NCBI GenBank assembly: GCA_900112325.1
Contig: FOLJ01000021.1
Coordinates: 1 to 64,000, forward strand
Length of the DNA: 64,000 nt
Reading direction: 5' to 3'
DNA from: Micromonospora sediminimaris
GTDB taxonomy: Bacteria > Actinomycetota > Actinomycetes > Mycobacteriales > Micromonosporaceae
Shown: positions 8,881 through 17,929 of the stretch, in pieces
Position numbering within the stretch: position 1 is the first letter of the stretch
Layout: each line of letters begins with the position of its first letter
The notes under the pieces: model-generated
Databases searched by the model: none
What the model saw: the letters and a program-made list of their open reading frames with translations, nothing else
What the model was told of the DNA's origin: nothing
Made by a program: the position numbers and the translations under genes

Positions 8881-10461
8881 TCAGCCGGCCGGGCGGCCCG
8901 CGTGGATCGCCCGGACGGCGTCGATGGTGTCGGCCTCGGCTGCCGTCTTGTCGTCCCGGTAGCGGACCACCCGGGCGAATCGCAGGGCGACCCCACCGGG
9001 ATAGCGGGAACTGCTCTGCACGCCGTCGAAAGCGATCTCCACGACCTGCTCGGGCCGGACCCGGACGACCCAGTCACCGCGATCCACCGCGAGGCCGAGG
9101 AAACGCTCGGTCTGCCAGCGCAGCAGCTCGTCGGTGAGCCCCTTGAAGGTCTTGCCGAGCATCACGAACCCGCCGGTGCCCGGGTCGCGAGCGCCCAGGT
9201 GCAGGTTCGACAACCACCCGGTGCGTCGGCCGCTGCCCCACTCCACGGCGAGCACGACCAGGTCGAGGGTGTGCCGGGGCTTCACCTTGACCCAGGCGGC
9301 GCCGCGCCGCCCAGCGTCGTAGGGCGCGTCGGGCGCCTTTACCACCACGCCTTCCTGGCCGGCGTCGAGCGCGGCGGCGAAGGCCGCGCCGGCCCGCTCC
9401 GGGTCGTCCACCTCCATCCGCCCGACCAGCAGCGACGCATCGGCGGTGCCGCGCAGCGCCGCCCACCGCTCCCGGCCCGGCGCATCGATCAGATCCACCC
9501 CGTCGAGGTGCAGCAGGTCGAAGAAGTACGGCGTGAGCACGGTCTCGCCGGTGCGCTCGGCGGCGGCGCGTACCGCCGGTGCGACCGGCGCCCCGGGACC
9601 GGCGGCCCCGGCCCGGCGGGCGGCGGCGCTGGACGTCTGCTGGAACGGCAGGGGCCGACCGGTGGCGTCCAGCCCGATGGCCTCCCCGTCGAGGACGATC
9701 TCCCGCGCGGGCAGGGCTCGCACGGCGGCGACCACCTCGGGCACCCGGGCAGTGATCTCGTCGAGGCTGCGGGAGAACACGGCGATGTCGGAACCGCTGC
9801 GGTGCACCTGGATGCGGATGCCGTCGAGCTTCACGTCGACCACCGCGGGGACCCCGGTGGCGGCGAGCGCCTCGTCGACGGTGGACGCGCTCTGCGCCAG
9901 CATCGGCGCCAGGGGCCGGCCGACCCGCAGGCCGAACTCGGCCAACGCGGCGGCTCCGCCGCCGAGGGCGGCCACCGCCACCGCCCGCAGGTCACCGGCG
10001 AGCAGCAGCGCCCGGCGTACTGCGGCGACGGGAACCCCGGCGGCTCGGGCGATCGCGTCGGCGAGCAGCCCGGCCTGCGCGCCGTGCCGCAGCTCGCCGA
10101 GGAACAAACCGGTCAGCAGGCGCTGCTCGTCGGCGGTGGCGGCCGCGTAGAGCGCCTGCACCAGGGCCCGACGGCGAGTCTGCGAGCCGGTGCCGTGCAC
10201 GGCCGCGATCTCGTCGATCGCCGCGTCGACCGCCGACACCGTCAGCGTCGGCTGGGCCGCTGGCGGAGGCAGGTCACGCAGGCTGGCCCAGCCGACGCCG
10301 GTCTGCCGCTGACGCAGCTCACCGGCGAGCCAGCCGGAGCCCGCCGCCACCTCGGGCGGGTCGAGCCGCCGCAGGGCATCGGCGAGCAGCTCCACCTTGG
10401 CCCGACGACCGCTGGTGGCGCCGACGGCCGCGGAGGTGGCAGCCAGGTCGAGGAACCGCAC
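8881..10461 (-). CDS. ligB: ATP-dependent DNA ligase
   Basis: A 526-residue ligase with an N-terminal alpha-helical DNA-binding region, the adenylation domain with motif I KLDGIR (Lys211), and a C-terminal OB domain. Other motifs visible are the VLDGEAIG stretch (motif III), EGVVVKAPDAPYDAGRR (motif IV) and AAWVKVKP (motif V). This is the LigB-like class found in actinobacteria in addition to the NAD-dependent replicative ligase, probably for repair. The start is GTG 10459-10461 behind GGATGAGG. Confidence 0.93.
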   Translation of the reverse strand: MRFLDLAATSAAVGATSGRRAKVELLADALRRLDPPEVAAGSGWLAGELRQRQTGVGWASLRDLPPPAAQPTLTVSAVDAAIDEIAAVHGTGSQTRRRALVQALYAAATADEQRLLTGLFLGELRHGAQAGLLADAIARAAGVPVAAVRRALLLAGDLRAVAVAALGGGAAALAEFGLRVGRPLAPMLAQSASTVDEALAATGVPAVVDVKLDGIRIQVHRSGSDIAVFSRSLDEITARVPEVVAAVRALPAREIVLDGEAIGLDATGRPLPFQQTSSAAARRAGAAGPGAPVAPAVRAAAERTGETVLTPYFFDLLHLDGVDLIDAPGRERWAALRGTADASLLVGRMEVDDPERAGAAFAAALDAGQEGVVVKAPDAPYDAGRRGAAWVKVKPRHTLDLVVLAVEWGSGRRTGWLSNLHLGARDPGTGGFVMLGKTFKGLTDELLRWQTERFLGLAVDRGDWVVRVRPEQVVEIAFDGVQSSSRYPGGVALRFARVVRYRDDKTAAEADTIDAVRAIHAGRPAG

Positions 10462-10578
10462 GACCTCATCCTGCCAGCCACCACCGACAACCGGCGCGAC
10501 CTGCGTGCGGACCCGCCAGCAACGCCACCAGGACGGCGGCCGCCGACGTCACCCGCGCCCACCGACGTCGGCGCGCTG

Positions 10579-10785
10579 TCAAGCCGGGACCGGCTCCTCG
10601 ATGCGCAGCCCGCGGGCACGGACACCGTCGGCGATGCGCGACAGCGACGCATCCAGGGCGACCAGGGCGGCGGACAGCTCGCCGAGCTGTTCCTTGAGCG
10701 TGTCCTCGGGCCACGCGGAGACGTCGACGTCCCCCAGAGCGATGACGGCGGCCTCCAGGCGGGCCAGAACCTCATTCGTACGCAT
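10579..10785 (-). CDS. Small hypothetical helical protein
   Basis: 68 residues beginning MRTNEVLARLEAAVIALGD, largely helical, with heptad-like Leu/Ala spacing. It resembles the N-terminal helical part of actinobacterial DUF222-type proteins, but the match is weak and no HNH domain follows. ATG 10783-10785 is 7 nt from a TAGCCT box, a clear leaderless arrangement that supports a real gene. It stands alone between the ligase and the dipeptidase. Confidence 0.7.
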   Translation of the reverse strand: MRTNEVLARLEAAVIALGDVDVSAWPEDTLKEQLGELSAALVALDASLSRIADGVRARGLRIEEPVPA

Positions 10786-10855
10786 GTTCGAGAGGCTACA
10801 ACAGCCCCGCGCCCGACACACCGGAAACGGCCACTGTCGGCAGGAAGTTACGGGT

Positions 10856-12217
10856 TCACGCGCGACCCGCCTCAGCCACTCTGGCCAGCAACAACGCCTC
10901 GGCGAGGCAGACCCGGGCGAACTCGCCCAGGTGCAGGCTCTCGTTGGGCCCATGGGCCCGGGCGTGCGGGTCCTCCACCCCGGTCACCAGGATCGCCGCC
11001 TGCGGGAACATCTCCTGGAAGGTGGCGATGAACGGAATGGAGCCGCCGACCCCGATCTCCACCGCGTCGGTGCCGTCCCAGGCGGTACGGAAGGCCGATC
11101 GAGCCGCGTCGAACATCGGGCCGGTGGCGTCGATGACGCAGGGGGCGCCGTCGTGCTCGAAACTCACCTCGACCTGTGCGCCCCACGGTGCGCACTGCTC
11201 CAGGTGGGCGCGCAGCGCCGCGTACGCCCGCTTCGGTTCGTCGCCCGGCGCCAGCCGTACGCTGATCTTGGCCTTGGCCGCCGGAACCAACGCGTTCGGC
11301 GCCTCGCCGGTGGCCGGGGCGTCGATGCCGAGCACGGCGAGCGCCGGCTTGGTCCACAGCCGGTCGGTGATCCGGCCGGTGCCGAACAACCGCACTCCCT
11401 CAACCAGCCCGGCCTCGGCCCGGAACCGGTCCTCCGGGTAGTCGACGCGGGCCGCCTCCCGGCCGACCAGGCCGGGTACCGCCACGTTCCCGGCGTCGTC
11501 GTGCAGCGTGGCGAGCAGCCGGACCAGTGTGGTGAGCGCGTCCGGGACGGCGCCGCCGAACATGCCGCTGTGCACGGCGTGGTCCAGCGTGCGCACCTCG
11601 ACGAAGCAGTTGACGATGCCGCGCAACGACGTGGTCAGCGCCGGCACGCCAACATCCCAGTTGGCCGAGTCGGCGATCACGATGGCGTCGGCGGCGAGCT
11701 TGTCCCGGTGCTCGGCGAGCAGGCGCTCCAGGGAGTCGGAGCCATACTCCTCCTCCCCCTCGACGAACACGACCACGCCGACCGGCAGCCGGTCACCGTA
11801 CGCGCGCAGCGCCGCGACGTGCGCCATGATGCCGGCCTTGTCGTCGGCGGCCCCCCGGCCGTACAACCGGCCGTCCCGCTCCACCGGCTCGAACGGGTCG
11901 GACTCCCACAGACTCGCGTCGCCGACCGGCTGGACGTCGTGGTGGGCGTAGAGCATCACCGTCGGCGCACCGGGTGGTGCCGCCTTCCGGCCGATCACCG
12001 CGGGCTGACCACCGGCCCGCACCACCTCCACGTCAAGGCCACAGCCGCGCAGCAACTCGGCCACCGCCTCGGCGGACCGCTCCACGTGCGCGTGATCGAA
12101 GCCTTCGAAGGCGATGCCGGGAATGCGGACGAGACGCTCCAGGTCGGCGCGTACGCCAGGCAACTCCCGCGCGACGGCCTCCCGCAGATCGGACTCGGTC
12201 ATGATCGGTGTGGTCAT
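10856..12217 (-). CDS. M20-family dipeptidase
   Basis: A metallopeptidase of about 453 residues. Metal and catalytic motifs: VMLYAHHDVQPVG (His and Asp), LYGRGAADDKAGIMAHVAA (bridging Asp), VFVEGEEEYGS (Glu base and ligand) and EDPHARAHGPNESL (C-terminal His). It probably hydrolyses dipeptides in the cytoplasm. Three in-frame ATGs lie near the 5-prime end; 12217 is favoured because TACGAT lies 7 nt upstream, whereas ATG 12226 would overlap that box. Confidence 0.92.
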   Translation of the reverse strand: MTTPIMTESDLREAVARELPGVRADLERLVRIPGIAFEGFDHAHVERSAEAVAELLRGCGLDVEVVRAGGQPAVIGRKAAPPGAPTVMLYAHHDVQPVGDASLWESDPFEPVERDGRLYGRGAADDKAGIMAHVAALRAYGDRLPVGVVVFVEGEEEYGSDSLERLLAEHRDKLAADAIVIADSANWDVGVPALTTSLRGIVNCFVEVRTLDHAVHSGMFGGAVPDALTTLVRLLATLHDDAGNVAVPGLVGREAARVDYPEDRFRAEAGLVEGVRLFGTGRITDRLWTKPALAVLGIDAPATGEAPNALVPAAKAKISVRLAPGDEPKRAYAALRAHLEQCAPWGAQVEVSFEHDGAPCVIDATGPMFDAARSAFRTAWDGTDAVEIGVGGSIPFIATFQEMFPQAAILVTGVEDPHARAHGPNESLHLGEFARVCLAEALLLARVAEAGRA

Positions 12218-12354
12218 GACCGGCATCGTATGCCGGCCTTACCGCGCGGCGCGGCCCGCGGGGGGATTGCGGGCCACCACCGCAGCCCGGACGGCAGGCC
12301 GCACCGGGGCGGCGCGGCCTGCCGCCCGCAGCACGGTCGGTGTGGTCGGCGTGC

Positions 12355-12978
12355 TCAGCCGCATCGGCAGTAGTAGCGCGTCGGGTCGTGCGGCAGGGTG
12401 GGTGCGCCGTCGACGATCAGGTCGGCGCGGGCCTCGGTGCCGTCGGCGGCGAAGTGAGCGCTTTCGGTGACGTGCCAGCGTCGCAGCTCCGGCAGGATCG
12501 TCGGACCGTCGCGGGCCACCGCCCGATTCAGCCGCAGTGGTTGCGGGGCGGTGACGAAGACCGCCAGGGTCAGGTCCGCCACGGCGGTCGTCCGGGCCGC
12601 GCTGACTCCCTCCACGATCAGCACCGGCGTCACCGGGACCGGCACCGGCGCGGGCAGGAAACGCCGCCGCACCCAGCTGTACCGCCGGTAGGCGCCGGCC
12701 TGCCCGACCCGGACCGGCGCGAGCACCTGCTCCTCCAACCGCTCCCAGAAGGTCAGCTGGTCATCCCACCCGTCGAGCAGGTCGTCGGTGTGCACCACCG
12801 GCGGCCGGGCCGCATCGGGCGTCACACCGGCGAGGGCGTCGGCGAGGCGCGCGGCGAAGACGGTCTTGCCGGCGCCACTGGGCCCGTCGATGGCCACCAG
12901 CCGGGTACGCCCCAACCGGGCCGGCCCCGCCAGCACCCGTCGAGCCAGTCCGGCGTACGCCTCGAAGACCACCACCAC
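12355..12978 (-). CDS. Uridine-kinase-like P-loop NTPase
   Basis: About 207 residues. Walker A is VAIDGPSGAGKTVFAARLA; HTDDLLDGWDD resembles the substrate Asp region and VLIVEGVSA the Walker B-like segment of uridine kinase/phosphoribulokinase family proteins. The natural substrate cannot be told. The frame is open to 13065, but GTG 12978 is preferred: TAACGT lies 8 nt upstream and the family similarity starts there. The divergent gene is a rhodanese. Confidence 0.75.
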   Translation of the reverse strand: MVVVFEAYAGLARRVLAGPARLGRTRLVAIDGPSGAGKTVFAARLADALAGVTPDAARPPVVHTDDLLDGWDDQLTFWERLEEQVLAPVRVGQAGAYRRYSWVRRRFLPAPVPVPVTPVLIVEGVSAARTTAVADLTLAVFVTAPQPLRLNRAVARDGPTILPELRRWHVTESAHFAADGTEARADLIVDGAPTLPHDPTRYYCRCG

Positions 12979-13056
12979 GGACACCGACGTTACCGATCGG
13001 GTTGTCCCGGGCCACTTCGGATCGCGCAGCCGCGCACCGGACGGCATGCTCGTGGC

Positions 13057-13473
13057 GTGTCCCATTCCGTGATGAGTCCCGGTGTCGAGGCGTTGCTGGA
13101 GCAGGCCCGCGCGGGCATGACCCGGTTGACCCCGCAGGAGACGGTGCAGGCCGCGAGCCGGGGTGCGCTCCTGATCGACACCCGCACCGACGCGCAGCGA
13201 CGGGAACAGGGCGACCTACCCGGCGTCATCGTGATCGACCGGACGGTGTTGGAGTGGCGACTCGACCCGGCCAGTGACTGGCGGATACCCGAAGCCACCG
13301 GGTACGACCTGGAGATCGTCGTGATGTGCCGGCAGGGGTACAGCTCCAGCCTCGCCGCCGCGAGCCTGCGCGCCCTGGGCCTGCACCGGGCGACCGACAT
13401 GATCGGCGGGGTGGAGGCGTGGACGTCGGCCGGCCTGCCCTTCTCCGACCAGCCCGCCGACGTCCGCAACTGA
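13057..13473 (+). CDS. Rhodanese-like domain protein
   Basis: 138 residues forming a single rhodanese domain: LLIDTRTDAQRREQGDLPG at the N-terminal side and the active-site loop VVMCRQGYSSS, where Cys is the persulfide-carrying residue. Likely a cytoplasmic sulfur transferase. The start is GTG 13057; an alternative is ATG 13072 (MSPGVEA), with no clear ribosome site for either. Confidence 0.85.
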   Translation: MSHSVMSPGVEALLEQARAGMTRLTPQETVQAASRGALLIDTRTDAQRREQGDLPGVIVIDRTVLEWRLDPASDWRIPEATGYDLEIVVMCRQGYSSSLAAASLRALGLHRATDMIGGVEAWTSAGLPFSDQPADVRN

Positions 13474-13552
13474 TTCGGTCGGCCGTCAGGTATCCAGGGT
13501 CTGGGGTCGTGCCACAGTGGACTCTTCCGCCGATGTTCGCCGGCTCAGCACC

Positions 13553-15097
13553 CTAACCTCCGGTCGGAGCACCGGGAGGGACGAACGGCAGGTCGGTCGG
13601 AGGGCCGTCTTCGATGAGCCGCCACAGGGCGTCCGTGTCCAGGTGCTCCTCGACCAGGTCACCGAGCAGGTCGAGACTGCGTTCCCGGGCGGCGGCGAAG
13701 GAGGTGTCCGGCGCGATCCGGAAGCCGGTACGCCCGGCTAGTCGGGCCGCCCGGGTGAGGAACCAGCGACGGAACTCGTCGGACTCGAACGCGCCGTGCC
13801 AGTGGGTGCCGTGCACGACGCCGTGCATGGCGCCCTCGCCGGCACCACCGGTGTCCCGCAGCAGCGGGGTCAGCTGCGGGTCGGCGGTCGAGACGTACCC
13901 GTGGTGGATCTCGTAGCCGTGGACCGGAAGGTCGGCTGCGGCGCTGCCCCGCGCCGGCCGGACGATCTTCGTGTGGTCGAAAGTGATCTCGATGGGCAGC
14001 AGGCCGAGGCCGGGCACGGTGCCCTGCCGGCTCTCCACCGGGTCGTGGATGGCGCGGGCCAGCATCTGGTAGCCACCGCAGATGCCGAGCACCGGACGGC
14101 CCGCCGCCACGTGCGCGGTGACGGCGTCGGCAAGACCCGTCTCGCGCAGCCAGGCCAGGTCGGCCACGGTCGACTTCGAGCCGGGTAGCACCACCAGGTC
14201 GGCGGCGGCCAGTTCGGCCGGCTCGACGGTCAGCCGCACGCGCACTCCCGGCTCGGTCGCCAGCGCCTCGACGTCAGTGGCGTTGCTGATCCGGGGCAGC
14301 CGCAGCACGGCCACGTCGAGCCACTCGGTGCCGCGCGGGGCGGGCGGGCGACCCAGGACCCGGCCGTAGGCGAGTGAGTCCTCCGCGTCGAGCCACAGGT
14401 CCAGTGCCCAGGGCAGCACCCCGTACGTCGGGCGACCGGTGAGCTGGCGCAGCATCTCCAGCCCGGGAGCGAGCAGGCCGAGGTCACCCCGGAACTTGTT
14501 GACCACGAAGCCGGCGAGCAGGGCCTGGTCGGCGGGGTCGAGCAGGGCGAGGGTGCCGAACATGGCGGCGAACACGCCACCCCGGTCGATGTCACCGATG
14601 ATGATGGTGGGCAGCCGCGCGTGCCGGGCCAGCCCCATGTTCACGTAGTCGCCGTCGCGCAGGTTGATCTCCGCCGGGCTGCCCGCGCCCTCGCAGATGA
14701 CCACGTCGTACTCCGACCGCAACTCGGCCAGGGCCGCGTAGGCGGTGTCGGCGAGCCGGGGACGCAGGGTCCGGAAGGTGCCGGCGGTGATCGTGTCGAC
14801 GGCCTGGCCGAGCAGCACCACCTGACTGGCCAGGTCGCTGCCGGGCTTGAGCAGCACCGGGTTGAACCGCAGGTCCGGCGCGAGCCCGCAGGCCGCCGCC
14901 TGCATCGCCTGGGCCCGCCCGATCTCGCCGCCCCGGCCGTCCGGCCCGAGCACGACGGCGGAGTTGTTAGACATGTTCTGCGCCTTGAAGGGCGCGACCT
15001 TCACACCTCGCCGGTGCAGCCACCGGCAGATGCCGGCGGTGAGCACACTCTTGCCGGCGTCCGAGGTCGTCCCGGCCACCAGCAGCCCACCGGTCAC
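13553..15097 (-). CDS. cobQ: Cobyric acid synthase
   Basis: A 514-residue glutamine-dependent amidotransferase that amidates the b, d, e and g side chains of adenosylcobyrinate diamide. The N-terminal ATPase domain starts with GLLVAGTTSDAGKSVLTAG and contains FKAQNMSNNS. The C-terminal GATase domain keeps the nucleophile in GRPVLGICGGYQML, unlike the CobB in this window. The start ATG overlaps the TGA of cobD by 4 bp (ATGA), so the two are translationally coupled. Confidence 0.95.
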   Translation of the reverse strand: MTGGLLVAGTTSDAGKSVLTAGICRWLHRRGVKVAPFKAQNMSNNSAVVLGPDGRGGEIGRAQAMQAAACGLAPDLRFNPVLLKPGSDLASQVVLLGQAVDTITAGTFRTLRPRLADTAYAALAELRSEYDVVICEGAGSPAEINLRDGDYVNMGLARHARLPTIIIGDIDRGGVFAAMFGTLALLDPADQALLAGFVVNKFRGDLGLLAPGLEMLRQLTGRPTYGVLPWALDLWLDAEDSLAYGRVLGRPPAPRGTEWLDVAVLRLPRISNATDVEALATEPGVRVRLTVEPAELAAADLVVLPGSKSTVADLAWLRETGLADAVTAHVAAGRPVLGICGGYQMLARAIHDPVESRQGTVPGLGLLPIEITFDHTKIVRPARGSAAADLPVHGYEIHHGYVSTADPQLTPLLRDTGGAGEGAMHGVVHGTHWHGAFESDEFRRWFLTRAARLAGRTGFRIAPDTSFAAARERSLDLLGDLVEEHLDTDALWRLIEDGPPTDLPFVPPGAPTGG

Positions 15098-16134
15098 CGA
15101 CCGCTCCGCAGCGGCAGGGGTCGAGGCGCCCGCAGCGGTCGGACCGTCCGGAAGGATCGAAGCGTCCGGCGGGAAGCGACGCCGATCAGTCGGCCCGCGG
15201 TCAACGGGTACGCCACCGCGATACCGAGCGCCGCCAGGCCGACCGCCCGGGAGATCCGGGCGGCCCGGGTCAGGTGCCGAGCCCCGGGACGGGGACCGTC
15301 ACCGAGAAACGGACGTACCTCCGTACGGCCGAAGTACACGTTGCGTCCGCCCAGGCGTACGCCCAACGCCCCGGCCATCGCCGCCTCGCACTGCCCCGCG
15401 TTGGGGCTGGGATGGTCGTCGCGGTCCCGCCGCCATACCCGCCAGGCTCGTTCCCGGTCTCCCTTGCCGGCCGGCGCCAGCGCCACGGTCAGCAGCCCGG
15501 TCAGCCGCGCGGGCACCAGGTTGAGCAGGTCGTCCAGGCGCGCGGCGGGCGTACCGAAACGCGCGTAGCGCACGTTACGGTGGCCCACCATCGCGTCGAG
15601 AGTGTTCGCCGCGCGGTAGCCGAGCAGGCCGGGAAGCCCGGCGACCGCACCCCAGACCAGTGGGGCGACCACCGCGTCGGAGGTGTTCTCCGCCACCGAT
15701 TCCACCGTCGCACGTGCGAGTTCGGGCTCGTCGAGCGTCGTCGGGTCCCGCCCGCAGAGATGCCCGAGCCGCTGTCGCGCAACCGGCAGGTCACCACCGC
15801 GCAGTGACCGGCCCATCGCCTTCGCCTCGTGGCTCAGGCTACGCCCGCCCAGCACCGCCCAGGTGCCAGCGGCCACCAGCACCACCCGGGCCACCGGCCG
15901 ATGCCGGGTGCCGACGGTGGCGGCCACACCCATCACGACCGGCGCACCGACGCAGAGCGCGACGAAGACTCCGCCAGCCAGCCGGTCAGGGCGGTAGAGG
16001 CGACGTTCCAGGGCGGCGGCGGCCCGGCCGAACCCGGCCACCGGGTGACCACGACGAGGGTCGCCGAACAGGGCGTCCAGCGCGTAGCCCGCGACAAGGC
16101 CAGTCGCGTTCGCCACCGCACCCGCGTGTCGCAC
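15094..16134 (-). CDS. cobD: Adenosylcobinamide-phosphate synthase
   Basis: A 346-residue integral membrane protein of the CobD/CbiB family that attaches the aminopropanol arm to cobyric acid. Signatures: GYALDALFGDPRRGHPVAGFG at the N-terminus, VESVAENTSDAVVAPLVWG, FRxANTLDAMVGH-type region (YRAANTLDAMVGHRNVRY) and SPNAGQCEAAMAGALGV. The start is GTG 16132-16134 preceded by GGGGGTGA at good distance. Upstream partner of cobQ. Confidence 0.93.
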   Translation of the reverse strand: MRHAGAVANATGLVAGYALDALFGDPRRGHPVAGFGRAAAALERRLYRPDRLAGGVFVALCVGAPVVMGVAATVGTRHRPVARVVLVAAGTWAVLGGRSLSHEAKAMGRSLRGGDLPVARQRLGHLCGRDPTTLDEPELARATVESVAENTSDAVVAPLVWGAVAGLPGLLGYRAANTLDAMVGHRNVRYARFGTPAARLDDLLNLVPARLTGLLTVALAPAGKGDRERAWRVWRRDRDDHPSPNAGQCEAAMAGALGVRLGGRNVYFGRTEVRPFLGDGPRPGARHLTRAARISRAVGLAALGIAVAYPLTAGRLIGVASRRTLRSFRTVRPLRAPRPLPLRSGR

Positions 16135-16230
16135 GGCATGTCACCCCCGGACGGCCAGCCTAGCCGAGTTGGGCACCCGGGATCCGCCCGCCGTAGCCAC
16201 CCCGAGCACCGCTGTCCTGGGGTGGCAGGC

Positions 16231-16255
16231 GACCGGGCACGTCACCGGCCCGGTC
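16231..16255 (-). terminator. Hairpin after ssb
   Basis: GACCGGG and CCCGGTC form a 7-bp stem with an 11-nt loop, 60 bp beyond the ssb stop codon on the minus strand. The stem is short and GC-only. Confidence 0.45.
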
Positions 16256-16317
16256 ACCTGATCACCACTGGCGAGGCGCACACCGGCAGGCGCATGCCGG
16301 CCGCCTTTCGCGCGTGG

Positions 16318-17106
16318 TCAGACGGGCTGTGGCAGCCGTCCGCGCCCTCGACGACCGCGCCCGGTCGCGGCATCGCCCGCCCCCGATTCCTCCGGGCGCA
16401 CCGCCAACTCGACCTCGACCTCGGTGGCTTCGGCGGGCACCGGGGCAAGCTCGTCGGAGACGCCAGCGCCGGCGAAATCGTCCAACTCCCCCGCCGGCAG
16501 CCGGCCGCCGCCCGACGACTCGGACCCGCCCGAACCCGGGTCGAATCCGCCGAGCCGCCCTGGGTCGAGATTGCCGTCGAGACCGGCGGCGTAGCCCGAC
16601 ATGTCGGGCAGCTCGAAGTCGTCGTCGACCGGGCGGTCGTCGGGTCGGGCCGGTGCCTCGTCGTCCGGCACCGGCTCGGTCGGCTCCCCGTGCACCCGCC
16701 GCTCCGCGTCGGCGTCGGAGACCGCGCTGGTGGTCAGGCTGGGCCGGTTGCGCAGGAAACGCCCACGCCCCCGGGACAGGTCGTGGCCGACTGCGACGGC
16801 CTCCAACTCGTACAGCGTGCGGTGGTTGCCGGCGTCGTCGACCCAGTCACGGGTGTAGAGGCGGCCGCAGACCACGACCGGGTCACCGACCATCACCGAG
16901 GCGGCAACTCCCTCGGCGAGCTTGCGCCAGCAGTTTACGCGCACCCGCAGGCTGTTGCCGTCGACCCAGCGCCCGCTGTCGCGGTCGAGGCGTCGGGCGG
17001 TCGAGGCGACCTTGAAGTTGGCCACCAGGGTGTTGCTCTGGGCGGTTCGGCGCCACTCCGGCGCGGTGAGCACATTTCCGACAATCGTCATGTAGGTATC
17101 GAACAT
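16318..17106 (-). CDS. ssb: Single-stranded DNA-binding protein paralogue with atypical tail
   Basis: 262 residues. An OB-fold domain covers about residues 1-120, starting MFDTYMTIVGNVLTAPEWRR and including CWRKLAEGV and VCGRLYTRDW. The remaining half is a low-complexity Asp/Glu/Gly/Ser region. The normal acidic tip (DDDxPF) that recruits replication partners is absent; the protein ends in a basic Gly/Arg stretch and GRLPQPV. It is therefore more likely a second SSB than the replicative one. ATG 17106 sits behind AAGGAGGG. Two DnaA-box-like sequences lie about 100 bp upstream. Confidence 0.88.
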   Translation of the reverse strand: MFDTYMTIVGNVLTAPEWRRTAQSNTLVANFKVASTARRLDRDSGRWVDGNSLRVRVNCWRKLAEGVAASVMVGDPVVVCGRLYTRDWVDDAGNHRTLYELEAVAVGHDLSRGRGRFLRNRPSLTTSAVSDADAERRVHGEPTEPVPDDEAPARPDDRPVDDDFELPDMSGYAAGLDGNLDPGRLGGFDPGSGGSESSGGGRLPAGELDDFAGAGVSDELAPVPAEATEVEVELAVRPEESGAGDAATGRGRRGRGRLPQPV

Positions 17107-17205
17107 CGTCCCTCCTTCAGAGGTCCGGGGCGTGGCTTCGGCGAGTCGACTCGCCACTGAGCCTGCCGCCCGTTGCCCTTCGCAGACAGCCCAGGAGGCG
17201 GCACC

Positions 17206-17233
17206 TGTGGACGACCGGACCACCTGTGGACAA
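17206..17233. promoter_or_regulatory. Two DnaA-box-like sites upstream of ssb
   Basis: CACCTGTGGAC occurs twice, at 17202-17212 and 17221-17231, 19 bp apart. The second extends to TGTGGACAA, the complement of the actinobacterial DnaA box TTGTCCACA; the first (TGTGGACGA) has one mismatch. They lie in the 350-bp divergent region between ssb and the HPF-like gene. Confidence 0.35.
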
Positions 17234-17404
17234 ACGCCTGATCAAGGTCCCCTTGTGGTAGGCCGAACGTCCCTGGCCCGCCGGCAGCCACCCGGCGATG
17301 ATCAAGAGGCAGCGGAAATGGTCACGTTCCGGACGGAGCCGACCTGGGTAGGGATCCCTGCAAGCGCACCCGTGAGCACGACGTCGAACGAAAGGTCAGC
17401 GATC

Positions 17405-17458
17405 ATGATGATGACCAGTACCCGTTCCACCCGCCTTACGGGGCAGGTGCGGCGATGA
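17405..17458 (+). CDS. Possible short leader ORF coupled to the HPF-like gene
   Basis: A 17-codon frame MMMTSTRSTRLTGQVRR ends in a TGA that overlaps the ATG of the HPF-like gene (ATGA at 17455-17458). AAAGG lies about 10 nt before the first ATG. The same frame can also be read from ATG 17318 behind AAGAGG, giving 46 residues. The downstream gene has only a weak ribosome site, so coupled translation is plausible. No family is recognised. Confidence 0.3.
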   Translation: MMMTSTRSTRLTGQVRR

Positions 17459-17871
17459 GCGCCGTGCAGGACCCCGCCACCGTGGCCAAGTGCCTCCGGC
17501 TGGGCGCGGGCTTCTCCGACCGGGAGCGAAACCGCATCGTCGAGCAGTTCACGACGCTCGACGCCCGCCTGGCCGGCTTCCACGCCGACGCCACCGACAT
17601 GGAGCTGTCGGTGAAGGATCGGGAGGCCAAGGGTCAGAAGGTCACCCTGGAGTGCTGGATCGCCGGTCGGCAACGGGTGGTCGCCACCTCGACCGAGGAG
17701 GACCTGCACGCCGCGCTCAACGACGTCCGCGACGACCTGCGTCGTCAGCTGAACGACGCGAAGACCCGGCAGGAACCCCGCAACAACAAGCACCTGCGGG
17801 TCAACGAACCGCCCGGCCCGGTCGCGCCGACCGACGAATTGGCCGGGGCCGGGACGACCGACGAGAGGTGA
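17455..17871 (+). CDS. HPF/RaiA-like ribosome-associated protein
   Basis: 138 residues matching the sigma-54-modulation/HPF-type domain: an N-terminal beta-alpha-beta layout with LSVKDREAKGQKVTLECWI and the helix DLHAALNDVRDDLRRQLNDAK. No long-HPF C-terminal dimerisation domain is present. Such proteins bind the 30S decoding region and silence or protect ribosomes in stationary phase. The start ATG is in a 4-bp overlap with a short upstream frame. Confidence 0.78.
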   Translation: MSAVQDPATVAKCLRLGAGFSDRERNRIVEQFTTLDARLAGFHADATDMELSVKDREAKGQKVTLECWIAGRQRVVATSTEEDLHAALNDVRDDLRRQLNDAKTRQEPRNNKHLRVNEPPGPVAPTDELAGAGTTDER

Positions 17872-17929
17872 GCGCATAGCCGGCCGATGGACCTGAGCGG
17901 CCGGCGCGCCCACCGTGGAGGTGAACGAC

